Assembly (NCBI GenBank): GCA_035487155.1
Contig: DATHMK010000091.1
Span: 1-64,000 of the forward strand
Direction of reading: 5' to 3'
Origin: DAIDKA01 sp035487155
GTDB lineage: Bacteria; Pseudomonadota; Gammaproteobacteria; Steroidobacterales; Steroidobacteraceae
DNA: 64,000 nucleotides
Part shown: in pieces, positions 34,888-43,750 of the stretch
How positions within the stretch are numbered: position 1 is the stretch's first letter
Layout of the letters: each line of letters opens with the position of its first letter
Program-made: the position numbers and the translations under genes
Notes under the pieces: model-generated
What the model saw: only the letters and a program-made list of their open reading frames with translations
Databases searched by the model: none
What the model was told of the DNA's origin: nothing

Positions 34888-36951
34888 ATGAGCAATCCAG
34901 CCTGGAAAATGGAGCGCGACGGTCAGGGCATCGCCTGGCTGACGCTGGACAAGCCCGAAACCTCGGCCAATACCCTGTCGGCTCAGGTGATGCGCGAGCT
35001 TGACGCGCTGCTTCAGGCCCTGGCGCGCACGCCCCCGCGCGGCGTCATCATCCGCTCGGGCAAACCCTCCGGGTTCATCGCCGGCGCGGACATCAACGAA
35101 TTCACGACCCTGGCGAATGCGGCGGCCGGCTACGAACTGACGCGCGCCGGCCAGCTGACCTTCGAGAGACTCGAGCGCCTGCCCTGTCCCACCGTGGCCG
35201 CCATCCATGGATTTGCGCTGGGCGGTGGCCTGGAACTCGCCCTGGCCTGCCGCTACCGCGTGGCGGTCGGTGATGAGCGCCTGCAGCTGGGGTTGCCCGA
35301 AGTGCAGCTGGGCATCCACCCGGGCTTTGGCGGCAGCGTCCGAGCCGTGCGCCTGGTGGGCGTGCGCCCGGCGATGCAGATCATGCTCACCGGTCGTCCG
35401 GTGCGGGCCGACAAGGCCGCCAGGATGGGGCTGGTGGACCGCCTGGTCGCGGCCCCGGAGCTGGATGATGCCGCGCGGGCGATGGTGATGCAGCCTCCGG
35501 CCCCGCATCAGCCGCCCCGGGTGGAACGGCTGCTGAGCCTGGCGCCGCTGCGTCCCTTCATCAAGCGCGCGCTGATCCGGCAGGTCGCGGCCAAGGCCCC
35601 GCGGGCGCACTATCCGGCGCCCTACGCCATGATCGACCTGTGGGCCCGCAACGGCGCGCATGGCGAGGCCGCCTTCGAGGCCGAAGCACGCTCGATCGCC
35701 GCCATGTTCCTCACCCCGACCGCGCACAACCTGATCCGGGTGTTTCTGCTGCAGGACCGCCTCAAGGCGCAAAGCGCCAAAGCCGCCACCGACATCAAGG
35801 CCGTCCATGTGATCGGCGCCGGGGTGATGGGCGGTGATATCGCCGCCTGGTGCGCCCTGCGCGGCTTCAATGTGACGCTGCAGGACCGGGCCCTCGAGTA
35901 CATCGAGCCCGCCCTGAAGCGCGCTTCGGAGCTGTTCGAAAAACGCCTGCGAGTGCCCGAGAAGATCGCCGCCGGGCGTGCACGCCTGCGGGCGGATGTG
36001 GCCGGGGATGGCGTCGCCAACGCCGATGTGGTGATCGAGGCCATATTCGAGAACCTGGACGCCAAGCGCGCCCTGTACGCATCGCTGGAGCCGCGCATGA
36101 AGGACTCGGCGCTGCTGGCGACCAACACCTCCAGTCTCAAACTCGAGCCGCTGGCCGAACAGCTGGCGCGCCCCGAGCGGCTGGTCGGACTGCATTTCTT
36201 CAATCCCGTCTCACAGATGCCCCTGGTGGAAGTGGTCTGCGGCACCGGCACCTCACCGCAGGCACAGGCATTGGGCGTGGCCTTCACCCGCCGCCTGGAC
36301 AAGCTACCCATCGTGTGTCGCAGCGCGCCGGGCTTCGTGGTCAACCGGGTGCTCATGCCCTACCTGCACGAGGCCATGTATCTGGCCCAGGAAGGCGTGT
36401 CGCTGCCGGGGATCGACGCCGCCGCCACCGGTTTTGGCATGCCCGTGGGGCCCATCGAGCTGGCCGATGTGGTGGGACTGGATGTGGCCAAGGATGTCGG
36501 GACCATCATCGCCGCCGAGCTGGGCAAGCCCGCACCCGTGCATCCGCGGCTCGAGGAGCTGGTGGCGGCGGGCAAGCTCGGACGCAAGAGCGGTGGCGGG
36601 TTCTATACCTGGCACGACGGTCACCCCAGCAAGCCCCCGGTGGGTGCCGCGCCACCGGCGGACACGACCGACCGGATGCTGCTGGCGATGGTCAACGAGT
36701 CGGTGGCGTGCCTGCGCGAAGGGGTGGTGAGTGATGCGGACCTGCTGGATGCCGCGGTGATCTTCGGCACCGGCTTCGCACCGTTTCGTGGCGGGCCCAT
36801 TGCCTATGCGCGCGCGCGCGGCATTGCCGACTGCATGCGCCGCCTCGCGGATCTGGCCGCGCGCCACGGCGAGCGCTTCCGCCCCGATCCTGGCTGGAGT
36901 CTCCTGGAACAGAGCCTGCAAACCGTGAACGGCGTATCAGGACCGCAGTGA
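34888..36951 (+). CDS. Fatty-acid oxidation multifunctional enzyme: enoyl-CoA hydratase/3-hydroxyacyl-CoA dehydrogenase
   Basis: This 687-residue FadB/FadJ-type protein has an N-terminal enoyl-CoA hydratase domain (residues about 10-200; FIAGADINEF, FALGGGLELALAC, LPEVQLGIHPGFGG with the catalytic Glu pair). An NAD-binding 3-hydroxyacyl-CoA dehydrogenase domain follows from about 305 (VHVIGAGVMGGDIAAWCALRG), with LVGLHFFNPVSQMPLVEVV, and two C-terminal helical domains. It catalyses the middle two steps of beta-oxidation. No thiolase (fadA/fadI) is adjacent. FadB versus FadJ cannot be settled from sequence alone, so no symbol is given. Confidence 0.93.
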   Translation: MSNPAWKMERDGQGIAWLTLDKPETSANTLSAQVMRELDALLQALARTPPRGVIIRSGKPSGFIAGADINEFTTLANAAAGYELTRAGQLTFERLERLPCPTVAAIHGFALGGGLELALACRYRVAVGDERLQLGLPEVQLGIHPGFGGSVRAVRLVGVRPAMQIMLTGRPVRADKAARMGLVDRLVAAPELDDAARAMVMQPPAPHQPPRVERLLSLAPLRPFIKRALIRQVAAKAPRAHYPAPYAMIDLWARNGAHGEAAFEAEARSIAAMFLTPTAHNLIRVFLLQDRLKAQSAKAATDIKAVHVIGAGVMGGDIAAWCALRGFNVTLQDRALEYIEPALKRASELFEKRLRVPEKIAAGRARLRADVAGDGVANADVVIEAIFENLDAKRALYASLEPRMKDSALLATNTSSLKLEPLAEQLARPERLVGLHFFNPVSQMPLVEVVCGTGTSPQAQALGVAFTRRLDKLPIVCRSAPGFVVNRVLMPYLHEAMYLAQEGVSLPGIDAAATGFGMPVGPIELADVVGLDVAKDVGTIIAAELGKPAPVHPRLEELVAAGKLGRKSGGGFYTWHDGHPSKPPVGAAPPADTTDRMLLAMVNESVACLREGVVSDADLLDAAVIFGTGFAPFRGGPIAYARARGIADCMRRLADLAARHGERFRPDPGWSLLEQSLQTVNGVSGPQ

Positions 36952-37011
36952 CGCTGTGCTACCATCAAAGGCTCATCCGGGACGGATTTTTACCCATCAA
37001 CAGCCGTGCAA

Positions 37012-38085
37012 ATGACCGAGGAACGTGAAGCCAGCGTTCAGGTTCTCAAGACCTTCGCACCGCTGGATGGCCTGAAACGCGAGAACATCGCGGCGCTGGC
37101 GAAGAAAGTCAGCATCCGTTCGATGTCGGCGGGTCGCTTCCTGTTCAAGGAAGGGGACACGGATAAGCGCAAGGTGTGGCTGGTGAGCGGCATGCTCGAG
37201 CTGCGCGAGGCCGAGCGCACCGTGGCGATGATCAAAGGCGGCACCGCCGAGGCGCGCAACCCCCTCTCCCCGAACCTGCCGCGCGCGGTCAGTGCGCGTG
37301 CCGTGGATGACATCACCTACCTGTCCATCGACAGCGAACTGCTGGATGTGATGATCACCTGGGACCAGACCGGCACCTATGAGGTCGAGGAACTGCAGGC
37401 GCAGCTCAACGGCGGCACGACCGGTGATGACTGGATGACGACGCTGCTGCAGACCCGCTCCTTCCATCGCATCCCGCCGGCGAACATCCAGGCCATTTTC
37501 ATGCGCATGCAGCGCGTGCCCTACCTGGCGGGGGATGTGGTCATCAAGCAGGGCGATGAGGGGGATTACTTCTACGTCATCGTCAAGGGCCAGTGCATGG
37601 TGACACGCGAGACGCCGCTGAACCGCGACGGCATCAAGCTCGCGGAGCTGGGCGTTGGGGATACCTTCGGCGAGGAAGCCCTGATTGCCGAAGCCAAGCG
37701 CAATGCCACCATCACCATGATCACCGATGGGGTGCTGATGCGCCTGGCGAAGGATGATTTCCGCGAACTGATGAACGAGCCGCTGCTGCAATGGGCCAAC
37801 TATGACCAGGCCCGTGACATCGTGGCGCGCGGCGGCCGCTGGCTGGACGTGCGCCTGCCCAGCGAGCATCAGAACATGAGCATCGAGGGATCCTTGAACA
37901 TCCCTTTGTACTTCATCCGGCTGAAGCTCTCCACGCTCGACCCGAAGACCCCCTACGTGGTGTATTGCGATACCGGCCGGCGCAGCTCCGCGGCCGCCTA
38001 CATCCTGGTCGAACGCGGCTTCGATGCCTATGTACTGCGCGGTGGCCTGACCACCGGCGCGGTCGGACTGCATCAGTCCCGCTAG
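37012..38085 (+). CDS. Cyclic nucleotide-binding domain-rhodanese fusion protein
   Basis: The ATG at 37012 is chosen; a GTG lies 6 bases upstream. The 357-residue protein starts with a degenerate cyclic-nucleotide-binding domain (residues about 10-125). A better conserved one follows at about 150-265 (YLAGDVVIKQGDEGDYFYVI, LGVGDTFGEEALIAEAKRNATI). The C-terminal rhodanese domain has Cys319 in VYCDTGRRSSAAAYIL. The fusion is known in gammaproteobacteria; the biological role is unclear. A sulfurtransferase or redox activity gated by a nucleotide signal is plausible. It overlaps the protease gene by four bases on the opposite strand. Confidence 0.88.
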   Translation: MTEEREASVQVLKTFAPLDGLKRENIAALAKKVSIRSMSAGRFLFKEGDTDKRKVWLVSGMLELREAERTVAMIKGGTAEARNPLSPNLPRAVSARAVDDITYLSIDSELLDVMITWDQTGTYEVEELQAQLNGGTTGDDWMTTLLQTRSFHRIPPANIQAIFMRMQRVPYLAGDVVIKQGDEGDYFYVIVKGQCMVTRETPLNRDGIKLAELGVGDTFGEEALIAEAKRNATITMITDGVLMRLAKDDFRELMNEPLLQWANYDQARDIVARGGRWLDVRLPSEHQNMSIEGSLNIPLYFIRLKLSTLDPKTPYVVYCDTGRRSSAAAYILVERGFDAYVLRGGLTTGAVGLHQSR

Positions 38086-41000
38086 CAACCGCTGCCCCGA
38101 CTGCGGGGCGGCAATGAGTGCAGCTTCTGCCACAGCGGCCGGCACACCAGCGCTGCCAGCACGAGCAAGCTCCAAAGGTCGACGGCACCCCCGCCGCTCT
38201 TGCCGGCACCGCTGCCGGTGTTGGCGGTGATGGTTACGGAGTTTTGCGTAAACATCACAGTGGCCGTCGCGGTCGCAGCCGGTGCTGCGCCGCTGCACAC
38301 GATGCCGTAATTGACCGAGCCGGCGGCGGACTCGGTGACGGCCATGCTGCCGGCCGCCGAGAGCGCACCACTCCAGCCGTCGCCACTGGCACCGCCTGAG
38401 GCCGCGCAGGCATTCGCATTCTGGGAAGTCCATGTCAGGGTGACCGGACTGCCGGTGTCCTGGGTGGTCACGCTGGCGCGCAATGTGGTGGCGGGAGTTG
38501 GCACGTTGGGCGCAGTGGCCGTGACCGCGCTGTACGTGACCTGTGTTTGCGCCACCGACGGGCCATCGCCGAAGTTGCAGCTGATTGAATATGTGATCGT
38601 CCCGGCGAAACCCGAAGTGATGTTCTGCGTTCCGGAAGTGAGGTACGTGGTGCCGGACCAGCCATCCAAGCCCGTGCCGCCGCTGAGCGTGCAAGTCGTA
38701 AGGTATTGTTCCCTGGGCGAACTCCAGCTCAGGGTGATGGGAGTCCCGACCGCCACCGAGGTGGCACTGGCCGTCAAGGTCGTCTGGCTGCCGGTGAAGG
38801 TGGCCTGAGTCGCCGCCTGCACGCCGGCGCAATTGATCGCGTAGGTATAGGTGCCCGCGATCAGCTCGGTTGTCTGAAAACCGCTATTCGCCGGCAGATT
38901 GGTCTCGGCTTGGCCGGGTGGGGTCGTAGTGAGCGAACAGTCACTGAAATTGGAGTTCCAGCTGATGACGAGTGCAGAGCCGGCCGGCAAATTGTTGGTA
39001 CTCGCGCTGATGGACACCACCGGCGCCACCACTGTCGTGCTGGTCTGCGCCGACACCAGCTGGGCACCGCTGCCACAGCTGAGGTTGAAAGTCACTGGGC
39101 CAAGCGCGGTTTCGGTCACGCTCTGATAGCCGTACGCCCCTGGCAGCGAGCCGCTCCAGCCATCTGAGCCCGCGCCACCGCTGGCCGTACACGGATAGAC
39201 ATTGGAACTCCAGTGGAGCACATCCGGAGAATTCTGCGGCCATGGATTGTCAGCCACGAGTGTGGCCGTCGGTGAAGTGGTGAACCAGGTGACCGCGGCG
39301 GTCGACTGCACCGGGCTCGCTCCGGTACCGCAGCTGAGCGTATATACATACGATCCTGCTACCAATTGATCATCCTGAGCCGTGCCCGCAGGCAGGCCCG
39401 CAGCCAGATCGACACCCATCAGCGTGCCGGCAACGTTTCCGGGGCCGACATAGGTAATGGCGCAGGGCCGCTGGTTGGAAGACCAGGACAGATTCAGGAC
39501 CGATGTCGGGGAGGCTGCATCGGTATCGAGCTCGACGCTGGTGGCGCCTGCGGAGAGTGTGGCAGTGGCCGCAGCACCGGTGAAGGTCAATGTGATGCTA
39601 TTGCTCGAGGCCAGGCCCGCCGTTGCGCCGGCGCCGGTGCAGGTGACCGTATAGGTATACGTGCCTGCCGCAGCCTCACTGACCGGCAGGGTATAGGTCA
39701 GAGCCCCGGGGTCCACAGTCGATCCGGCCAGCGGGCCCGCCCACCCATCCCCTGCGGCGCCGCCACTGGCTGCGCAGCTGCCGCCGGCCGTGAACTGCAG
39801 GTTCACAGGCTGGCCGATGCGCAGCTGGTTCGCATCCCCGCTAATGGAACTGACCACCGGCGCGATCACGGGCACAACGTCCCGGACAGTCTGCATTTGG
39901 CTGCCCGTACCACAGGTGAGGGTATAGACGGTGCTGCCGAGCACGCTCACCGGAATGCTTTGCACCTGTATGCCGACACTGGATTTAGTCCCCGCCCAGC
40001 CATCCCCCGGGGTGCCCCCGCTTGCGGTGCACGGCTGCACGGTACTGAACCAGGTGAGCGTCACCGCGCCCCCCGCGACGGCCATGCCATCGTCACTGAG
40101 GTCCACCAGCGGTTGACCCTGACTCCATGTCGTACCGGTGGAGGCGTAGCCGATCGTTCCCGGACCGGTACATACCAAGGTCCAGGTGACCGCCCCGGCG
40201 GTCTGTTCAGTGAGCATGAATGTGCCGCTGGTCGGGCGCGGTCCCGCCCAGCCGTCCCCGCTCAGGCCGCCGCTGGCGGTACAGCTTTGCGCGCCCGGGG
40301 CGCTCCAGCCCAGCGTCTCGGCGACTCCTGTCTGCGGCTCGGAGTAGTTGATGCTGAGCGTGACCGGTTGAATCGCGGTACCTGCGAACACGAGTTTGCC
40401 GGTCCCCGCCGCATCCAGCACGGATTGCAGGGTCGCATTGCCGGTCGTGCTGCTTGAATCGGCGCTGGAACTCCACACGCTGGAGAGCGAGGTATACAGC
40501 GCCGTGACCGTGGACGGGCTGGGTGCGGGTGGATTGGCCACCGGGCATACGCCCGCAGAGTTCAGGCCGCTGACAAGCTGGGCCTGCGTTAGGCTGCCAA
40601 CCGCATTGTTGCTCGAATTGAATAGCGCGCCACCGGAGGCTCCGGCACCCACGTTGCCCGTCTGATTGACGACACCCAGAAACGTCGAGGCGTAGTTGAT
40701 CTGCAGCGTCGCGCCAGGAATGGTCTCCACAATCGGCGCACCGAACCAGCTGACATACTGCTTGTCGTTGCCCAGCGCATGATGAATCGAGTAGCCGCCC
40801 GAAAAGCTGCTGCTCCCGGCATCCCAGCCTGAATAGTAGGCATCGTTTGCCGCGGGCGGTGCATCGAGCTTGAGCAGCCAGGCATCCTGCTGTTCCACCA
40901 TCGTGGTCGCGCCGCTTTGGGTGATGGCAGTGCCGTCGTAAATGGACCCCAAGGTGGCACCGCAGCTGGACACCGCATCCCAGTAGATCGTGACGGTGGC

Positions 41001-41768
41001 AGCCGCTGCAGGATTGCCGCCCCCCAGCTCGCCGTTTTCGCAATGACGGGCGGTGAGGATATAGGCCGTGCCATCCTCGCTGGTGTCGTTGAGCAGCGTT
41101 CCGGTGCACTGAATCTGATTGCCGACCAGCACTGCAACCGTGGCGTTCGCCGGCCCCTGATTGGCGCTGCTGGCCGCGCAGGAAAAATTCACGGTGCAGC
41201 CGCTCGAGCCGCTATCGCGCTGGATGAGGCTGCGGTAGTAGGCGTTGTCGGGCACATCGGGGCGCAGGCCACGATAGCCGGCCTGAAAACTGTCAATGCG
41301 CAGGGCCGCGAGCGAGCGAGCGCCAACGGGGACGGACAGCGTGATGGTCAGCGAATCTCCCACCAGCGGCCGACCCCACAAACCGCCGCGCACCACATCG
41401 CCGGCGTGGTAGCTGTTGCTGATGCCGTTGGCTCCGGTGACCGTAAGAACGGCATTGGCCGGCAACGTGAGCTGCGAGGCGTGGAATGACAAGGATACGG
41501 CGGTCGGTACGCGCACCGCGTAGGTCCAGGAACTGCCGTTGCCGCTGTCGGTCCACTTGCCCGCATTCGTGAGCGACACGACATGCGGCACGTTCACTGC
41601 GAAGCGCGTCGGCTGCTTGACCGCGCTGTCAATCAGCGGCGCCAGATCGGTGGCCAGCACCTCTGAACCGGTGACCGCCTGGGCTGCCTGGAGCGCATTG
41701 GCCAGGCATGCCAGTAGCACCAGCGCCAAGGCCAATGCTCTCCCCCGAGACAGGCCGTGTATCTTCAT
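38082..41768 (-). CDS. Secreted Lys-C-like serine protease with eight repeats and GlyGly-CTERM-like tail
   Basis: The ATG at 41768 (MKIHGLSRGRALALALVLL...AAQA) opens a signal peptide; the product is 1228 residues. A propeptide-like region leads to an S1-family protease domain resembling lysyl endopeptidase: His242 in ILTARHC, Asp295 in QQDAWLLKLD, Ser378 in GAGASGGALF. Eight domain-sized repeats follow, six with a C-x-x-S-G-G-x-x-x-D-G-W-[AS]-G motif. The C terminus has GKSGGG, a hydrophobic stretch (AVDLWSLLVLAALV) and basic residues, the layout of a GlyGly-CTERM sorting signal. Such proteins are typically type II secretion substrates processed by rhombosortase, and both systems lie in this window. 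Confidence 0.87.
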   Translation of the reverse strand: MKIHGLSRGRALALALVLLACLANALQAAQAVTGSEVLATDLAPLIDSAVKQPTRFAVNVPHVVSLTNAGKWTDSGNGSSWTYAVRVPTAVSLSFHASQLTLPANAVLTVTGANGISNSYHAGDVVRGGLWGRPLVGDSLTITLSVPVGARSLAALRIDSFQAGYRGLRPDVPDNAYYRSLIQRDSGSSGCTVNFSCAASSANQGPANATVAVLVGNQIQCTGTLLNDTSEDGTAYILTARHCENGELGGGNPAAAATVTIYWDAVSSCGATLGSIYDGTAITQSGATTMVEQQDAWLLKLDAPPAANDAYYSGWDAGSSSFSGGYSIHHALGNDKQYVSWFGAPIVETIPGATLQINYASTFLGVVNQTGNVGAGASGGALFNSSNNAVGSLTQAQLVSGLNSAGVCPVANPPAPSPSTVTALYTSLSSVWSSSADSSSTTGNATLQSVLDAAGTGKLVFAGTAIQPVTLSINYSEPQTGVAETLGWSAPGAQSCTASGGLSGDGWAGPRPTSGTFMLTEQTAGAVTWTLVCTGPGTIGYASTGTTWSQGQPLVDLSDDGMAVAGGAVTLTWFSTVQPCTASGGTPGDGWAGTKSSVGIQVQSIPVSVLGSTVYTLTCGTGSQMQTVRDVVPVIAPVVSSISGDANQLRIGQPVNLQFTAGGSCAASGGAAGDGWAGPLAGSTVDPGALTYTLPVSEAAAGTYTYTVTCTGAGATAGLASSNSITLTFTGAAATATLSAGATSVELDTDAASPTSVLNLSWSSNQRPCAITYVGPGNVAGTLMGVDLAAGLPAGTAQDDQLVAGSYVYTLSCGTGASPVQSTAAVTWFTTSPTATLVADNPWPQNSPDVLHWSSNVYPCTASGGAGSDGWSGSLPGAYGYQSVTETALGPVTFNLSCGSGAQLVSAQTSTTVVAPVVSISASTNNLPAGSALVISWNSNFSDCSLTTTPPGQAETNLPANSGFQTTELIAGTYTYAINCAGVQAATQATFTGSQTTLTASATSVAVGTPITLSWSSPREQYLTTCTLSGGTGLDGWSGTTYLTSGTQNITSGFAGTITYSISCNFGDGPSVAQTQVTYSAVTATAPNVPTPATTLRASVTTQDTGSPVTLTWTSQNANACAASGGASGDGWSGALSAAGSMAVTESAAGSVNYGIVCSGAAPAATATATVMFTQNSVTITANTGSGAGKSGGGAVDLWSLLVLAALVCRPLWQKLHSLPPRSRGSGC
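38084..38245 (-). other. GlyGly-CTERM-like sorting signal
   Basis: This encodes the last about 53 residues of the protease, spanning GSGAGKSGGG, one TM segment and a basic tail (KLHSLPPRSRGSGC). The tripartite layout Gly-rich motif, TM helix, Arg/Lys tail is that of a GlyGly-CTERM region, normally cleaved by rhombosortase. The match is by eye. Confidence 0.62.
38362..40290 (-). repeat. Eight tandem domain repeats in the protease gene
   Basis: Centres of the repeat core on the plus strand are near 40265, 40010, 39755, 39450, 39170, 38905, 38670 and 38385, giving a period of about 235-305 bp (80-100 residues). Six units encode C-x-x-S-G-G-...-D-G-W-[AS]-G, while those near 39450 and 38905 have lost the GG/DGW core. 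They look like Ig-like or beta-sandwich modules. Confidence 0.8.
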
Positions 41769-41973
41769 TGGTGTTCTCTTGCAGGCCGCGGACCCGACGC
41801 GGCCGCGTGATTGTGCCGGTTTGATCCGAAAGTTGCTGGGCAATCTGCCCGGGTCAGTCGTGGCTGCGGATCTGATGTGGACTGCGGAGAATTTGTTGCG
41901 TGGCAGCGTTATTTTGCCGGGCTGTTGATCTGACAACAGTCCTGAACTGCGTTAATTTTACGCGCCGATCCGC

Positions 41974-42522
41974 CTAGCGCCCCGCGTCGGGTGGCGCCTC
42001 GACGCCACGCAGGCTCGCCACCGCCAGCACCGCAAAGCGTGCATACAGATCCCGCAATGAGGCCGTGCCGGCACCGGCCGTGCGGCTGTTCAGGTGCGCC
42101 CGCGCATGGACATCGAATGGCGCGTCGGACACCGCCGGATCACCCTTGATCTGAACCTCGCCCACCAGAGCGAGATTGCGGCCACTGAAGCCCAGCACTG
42201 AAGTGTTGCCCGCCAACGAATCGGTGAAGCTGATGATGGTGATCGCCAGGGTCCGATGCCCGCCAGGCGCCGCCGGCGCATACAGCTGATTGGCACTCAG
42301 TTCGCCGGTGACGGCGCTCGCAATGTCATCGGTGGCCAGCCGCGAATCCGAGGCCGCCAGCTGCTGCAGATGATCGCTGAATGTCACGGCGACCGCGCTG
42401 AATGGGGCGAGGGGGGCGGCCTGCGCGGCAACAGGCGGTGCCGAGCTGCATGCGCACAGGGCCACCAGCGCTGCCGTCAACGCGGTCGCGGCAAGAATTC
42501 GTGGCCATCGCATCGGATCCAT
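41974..42522 (-). CDS. Predicted lipoprotein of unknown function
   Basis: The ATG at 42520-42522 gives a 182-residue protein with a lipoprotein-type signal (RILAATALTAALVALCACSS; Cys23 or Cys25). The frame extends far upstream without stops, but that part opposes the membrane-protein gene and looks non-coding. The mature part has DHLQQLAASDSRLATDDIA, LAITIISFTDSLAGNTSVLGF and a C-terminal DLYARFAVLAVASL. It loosely resembles DUF4410-type lipoproteins, but I am not certain. It diverges from the one-TM protein gene. Confidence 0.7.
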   Translation of the reverse strand: MDPMRWPRILAATALTAALVALCACSSAPPVAAQAAPLAPFSAVAVTFSDHLQQLAASDSRLATDDIASAVTGELSANQLYAPAAPGGHRTLAITIISFTDSLAGNTSVLGFSGRNLALVGEVQIKGDPAVSDAPFDVHARAHLNSRTAGAGTASLRDLYARFAVLAVASLRGVEAPPDAGR

Positions 42523-42679
42523 ACTACATCTCCGAAGGGGGCAGGCAACTGCAGCGCTCGTTTCCGCTCGCCCTTGCCAGGCCTGCCCAGTCGCGGCCGT
42601 CACGCCGCTGGGTGCAGCCGCGGTCCGGCGTGTGCAGAGTATCCGCGCGCGATCTTGCGCAGCTATACTCTGCCCGGTC

Positions 42680-43363
42680 ATGGTCGATCTGCCCGAAGCT
42701 CCCCACCGCCACCCCTCCCACACCGGCCATCGCCGGCTCGACATCGTCCTCGGCTTGAGTGCGATGTTTGTGTCCGTCGTGTCGCTGGTGGTCGCCGTGG
42801 AACACGGCCGCACCATGGAGCGCATGGCTGATGCCAACGCGCGCATGGTGGATGCGACCTCATGGCCCTTTGTCGAGTTCTCGGACCACAACGTGGACGA
42901 CCAGGGGAACGCGAACGTCAGACTGGTGCTGACCAACGATGGCGTCGGCCCCGCCCGCATCGAGACCTTCGAGCTGTGGTGGGACGGAAAGCCGATGTCC
43001 TGGGGGGGAGCGTTGCTGGTGGCCTGTTGCATGACAACACCGGCCGAAACTGCCGAAGGGAAAACGGCGGTCATATCCGTTGGCATTGCCGCGCCCCGGA
43101 TCTTGCGCGCCGGCGAGCACGTGGATTTTTTCAGCATGACCAGGGGTCCGGAAAACTCGGAGCTCTGGTCGAAATTGAACAGTCAGCGTTCGAAGATCAC
43201 AACCCGCGTCTGCTACTGTTCCGTGTTCGACCAATGCTGGGTGCAGGGATCCGAACGCGGGCTGTTACGGGAGGATCCCAAGAGAGCCATTCACCCGCAG
43301 CGGGTGGACAGTTGTGCCGTACCGGCCGTTCCTTACCAAGAGAGCGCGCCACCTAGGCGGTGA
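42680..43363 (+). CDS. One-TM membrane protein of unknown function
   Basis: Starting at ATG 42680 gives 227 residues: one N-terminal TM helix (LDIVLGLSAMFVSVVSLVVAV), then an extracytoplasmic domain that looks beta-rich. Features are WPFVEFSDHNVDDQGNANV, LTNDGVGPARIETFELWWDG and a Cys-containing segment VCYCSVFDQCWVQG. A TATACT lies about 11 bases before the ATG, so the leader would be very short. I recognise no named family. It converges on pilZ. Confidence 0.7.
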   Translation: MVDLPEAPHRHPSHTGHRRLDIVLGLSAMFVSVVSLVVAVEHGRTMERMADANARMVDATSWPFVEFSDHNVDDQGNANVRLVLTNDGVGPARIETFELWWDGKPMSWGGALLVACCMTTPAETAEGKTAVISVGIAAPRILRAGEHVDFFSMTRGPENSELWSKLNSQRSKITTRVCYCSVFDQCWVQGSERGLLREDPKRAIHPQRVDSCAVPAVPYQESAPPRR

Positions 43364-43394
43364 GATCAATTGACCGGCCCACGGCGGTCCGACC

Positions 43395-43736
43395 TCACAT
43401 CGTGTGTGTGGCCTTATCCCCGGAGAGCGCCCCGGCGAGATAGGTCTCGATCTTCTTCTGGGTCTGCCCGCGGTCCTGCTCGCTGAACTGCACGCCGATG
43501 CCCGCGGTGCGCTTGCCCTGCGCCCCCTTGGGCGTCACCCAGATCACCCGTCCGGCCACGGGCAGCTTTTCGTCCTCACCCATCAGGTTCAGCAGCATGA
43601 AGACCTCATCGCCGAGGCGGTAGTTGCTGTTGGTGGGGATGAACAGGCCGCCGTTGCGCACAAAGGGCATGTACGCCAGGTACAAGGCGCTTTTGTCCTT
43701 GATGGTCAGCGTGAGAAGTCCAGGTTTTGGTCCCAT
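43395..43736 (-). CDS. pilZ: Type IV pilus assembly PilZ protein
   Basis: This 113-residue PilZ protein matches the type IV pilus subgroup (PilZ of Pseudomonas and its Xanthomonas homologue): PGLLTLTIKDKSALYLAYMPFVRNGGLFIP, then GDEVFMLLNLM and GRVIWVTPKG. This group lacks the R-x-x-x-R c-di-GMP motif and acts by protein contacts with the pilus machinery. It is the last gene of the long minus-strand block from rrtA through fabD to holB, as in Pseudomonas and Xanthomonas genomes. Confidence 0.93.
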   Translation of the reverse strand: MGPKPGLLTLTIKDKSALYLAYMPFVRNGGLFIPTNSNYRLGDEVFMLLNLMGEDEKLPVAGRVIWVTPKGAQGKRTAGIGVQFSEQDRGQTQKKIETYLAGALSGDKATHTM

Positions 43737-43750
43737 TGCGCTAATCTAAC

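Noticed and set aside
36997..38832. Long minus-strand frame across the CNB-rhodanese gene into the protease gene
   Set aside because: Translation is His/Arg/Gly-rich and has no motif. Both real genes on the other frames have catalytic motifs.
42523..43137. N-terminal extension of the lipoprotein frame on the minus strand
   Set aside because: It lies opposite the one-TM protein and has no domain or signal. The lipoprotein signal begins at the ATG at 42520-42522.
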